DNA of 56,292 nucleotides from Elusimicrobiota bacterium (GTDB taxonomy: Bacteria; Elusimicrobiota; Elusimicrobia; Elusimicrobiales; UBA9959), in NCBI GenBank assembly GCA_009773155.1, contig WOVA01000006.1:1-56292 (forward strand), given 5' to 3'. Every line of letters starts with the position of its first letter. Position 1 is the first letter of the stretch. This document shows positions 55,172 through 56,292 of this stretch, in pieces. The translations under genes and the position numbers were made by a program. The notes beneath the pieces were generated by a model. The model ran no database searches and was not told the DNA's origin. It saw only the letters and a program-made list of their open reading frames with translations.

Positions 55172-56292
55172 AGATCCTGCTGATACAGCCGGCCGCCCGG
55201 AACATGGTGGCGAGCATAGTTCCCGAATACGTGGTAGAGGGCGCCGGCCACTACCCTCCCCTGGGGCTGCTCTATATCGCGGCCTCGCTGAAAAAGAACG
55301 CCTCCGCCGCCGTGGAGATACTGGACGCCTCGCTGGACGACCTGACCGATGACGACATTAAGCGCGAGGTACTGACGCGCAGGCCGGACGTGGTGGGCAT
55401 AACCGCCACGACTTTTACATTAGTGGACGCCGTGAACGCCGCCAGGGCCGTTAAAGAAGCCGACCCCGGCGCCCATGTCTGCATCGGAGGACCGCACACC
55501 AGCGTCTACCCGGACGAGACCATAGCGCTGCCCTGCGTGGACTCCATAGTGCTCGGGGAAGGCGAAGAATCCTTCGCCGAACTGGTGCGCAGGCTGGAGG
55601 CCGGACGCGGTCTTGAAGGCGTTGAAGGCGTCTTCTTCAAGACCGGCGGCGCGGTGAAGAAAAACCCTCTCCGCGGCTTTATACAGGACCTGGACGCGGT
55701 GCCGTTCCCGGCCAGGGAACTGCTGGAATACCGCCGCTACCGCTCCGTCATAGGGGCCGGGGAACTTTTCACCACGCTGATAAGCAGCCGCGGCTGCCCT
55801 TTCAACTGCCTTTACTGCTACCAGGCTTTCGGACGCCGCTACCGCGCCCGCTCGGCCGCCGGCATCATAGCCGAGATCAGGGAATGCCTTGCCCTGGGCA
55901 TAAAGGAATTCTGGTTCTTCGACGACAATTTCACCGCGGACAGGAGGCGCACGCATGAATTCTGCGACGCTCTCCTGGACGGGAAGCTCGGCGTCTCCTG
56001 GGATATGCGCACTCGCGTGGACCTGCTGGACGACGAACTCCTCGGCCGTTTGAAAGCCGCCGGCTGCAGGCGCGTTTTCATAGGCATAGAATCCGGAGTG
56101 AAAAAGACCCTGCTTACATTGCGCAAGCGCATAGACCTCGGCCGAGCCAGGACCACGCTGGCGCTGGTAAAGAAGCACGGCTTTGAGACCTACCTGGACT
56201 TTATGATAGGCTCCCCCGGGGAAACGCGGGAAGAGATATTGCGCACCATAGATTTCGCCATTGAACTGGACCCCGATTACGTCCAGTTCGCG
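55168..56292 (+). CDS. B12-binding radical SAM protein (partial, runs off the window)
   Basis: The first 375 codons are open to the window edge. The N-terminal part is a cobalamin-binding-type domain (MKILLIQPAARNM, VVGITATTFTLVDAV, VCIGGPHTSVYPDETI, IVLGEGEESFAELV), followed by a radical SAM domain with Cys210, Cys214 and Cys217 (SRGCPFNCLYCYQAF), FFDDNFTADRRR and RVFIGIESGVKKT. The layout fits the hopanoid/lipid-modifying or BchE-like group. The start at 55168 overlaps the methyltransferase stop by ATGA. Related in architecture to the gene at 23035. Confidence 0.9.
   Translation, partial: MKILLIQPAARNMVASIVPEYVVEGAGHYPPLGLLYIAASLKKNASAAVEILDASLDDLTDDDIKREVLTRRPDVVGITATTFTLVDAVNAARAVKEADPGAHVCIGGPHTSVYPDETIALPCVDSIVLGEGEESFAELVRRLEAGRGLEGVEGVFFKTGGAVKKNPLRGFIQDLDAVPFPARELLEYRRYRSVIGAGELFTTLISSRGCPFNCLYCYQAFGRRYRARSAAGIIAEIRECLALGIKEFWFFDDNFTADRRRTHEFCDALLDGKLGVSWDMRTRVDLLDDELLGRLKAAGCRRVFIGIESGVKKTLLTLRKRIDLGRARTTLALVKKHGFETYLDFMIGSPGETREEILRTIDFAIELDPDYVQFA

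Noticed and set aside
1-56292. tRNA, rRNA and known riboswitches
   Set aside because: I found no cloverleaf, rRNA or conserved riboswitch core on either strand by eye; short or divergent ones could be missed.

Overview
The window is GC-rich bacterial chromosome, densely packed, with many 4-base ATGA overlaps between neighbouring genes. It shows signs of a Gram-negative envelope: a beta-barrel protein ending in Phe, lipoproteins and a TRAP transporter. The gene set (short recR after dnaX, a deoxyhypusine-synthase-like protein, flavodiiron protein, TatT/TatP TRAP genes, tryptophanase, Mrp/Mbh-type antiporter) and frequent ATA isoleucine codons despite high GC would fit an Elusimicrobiota-like or related candidate-phylum anaerobe. 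That placement is inference only; there is no rRNA or tRNA gene in the window to confirm it.

Layout. 1-5.5 kb (minus): recR, dnaX, an outer-membrane barrel, a deoxyhypusine-synthase-like enzyme, and a HEPN/MNT toxin-antitoxin-like pair. 5.5-16.2 kb (minus): six consecutive Gly/Ser/Ala-rich membrane-anchored proteins (here called P1 to P6, with P6 transcribed first) that match no family I know. They share small motifs, so they look like a diverged paralogous set forming one envelope apparatus; this is the best candidate for an undescribed system. 16.2-19.1 kb (minus): flavodiiron protein, a ThiS/MoaD-like carrier and a MurC-type ligase. 19.2-31 kb: ridA, malQ and a TRAP transporter whose binding-protein genes are separated from its membrane genes by a radical SAM gene and an opposing pair (glycosyltransferase; radical SAM-methyltransferase fusion), then a CDF metal exporter and an aminotransferase. 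31-35.5 kb (minus): sugar nucleotidyltransferase, TPR protein, DUF1634/TauE pair, patatin. 35.5-43 kb (plus): a ten-gene Mrp/Mbh-like antiporter operon with three pump subunits. 43-48 kb: tryptophanase with a GlcD-GlcE fusion and GlcF. 48-50.6 kb: GAF/HD-GYP protein, OsmC, a lipoprotein and a MITE-like element. 50.8 kb to the end: polysaccharide or glycolipid genes (WecA-type transferase, glycosyltransferases, DegT aminotransferase, methyltransferase, radical SAM).

A second theme cuts across the map. Two families of short repeats lie inside protein-coding genes without breaking them. Family A is a 27-bp palindrome with six copies; the four intragenic ones all read GDTMRHGVP or a close variant in the same frame. 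Family B is about 55 bp with four copies, all intragenic and in both orientations. The host genes are dnaX (three insertions), a sugar nucleotidyltransferase, a TauE permease, mnhE, glcD and glcF. The insertions fall in linkers, loops or tails, much as Rickettsia palindromic elements do. A third palindrome (19162-19197) and the 148-bp MITE-like element (50588-50735) are intergenic. No transposase is encoded in the window.
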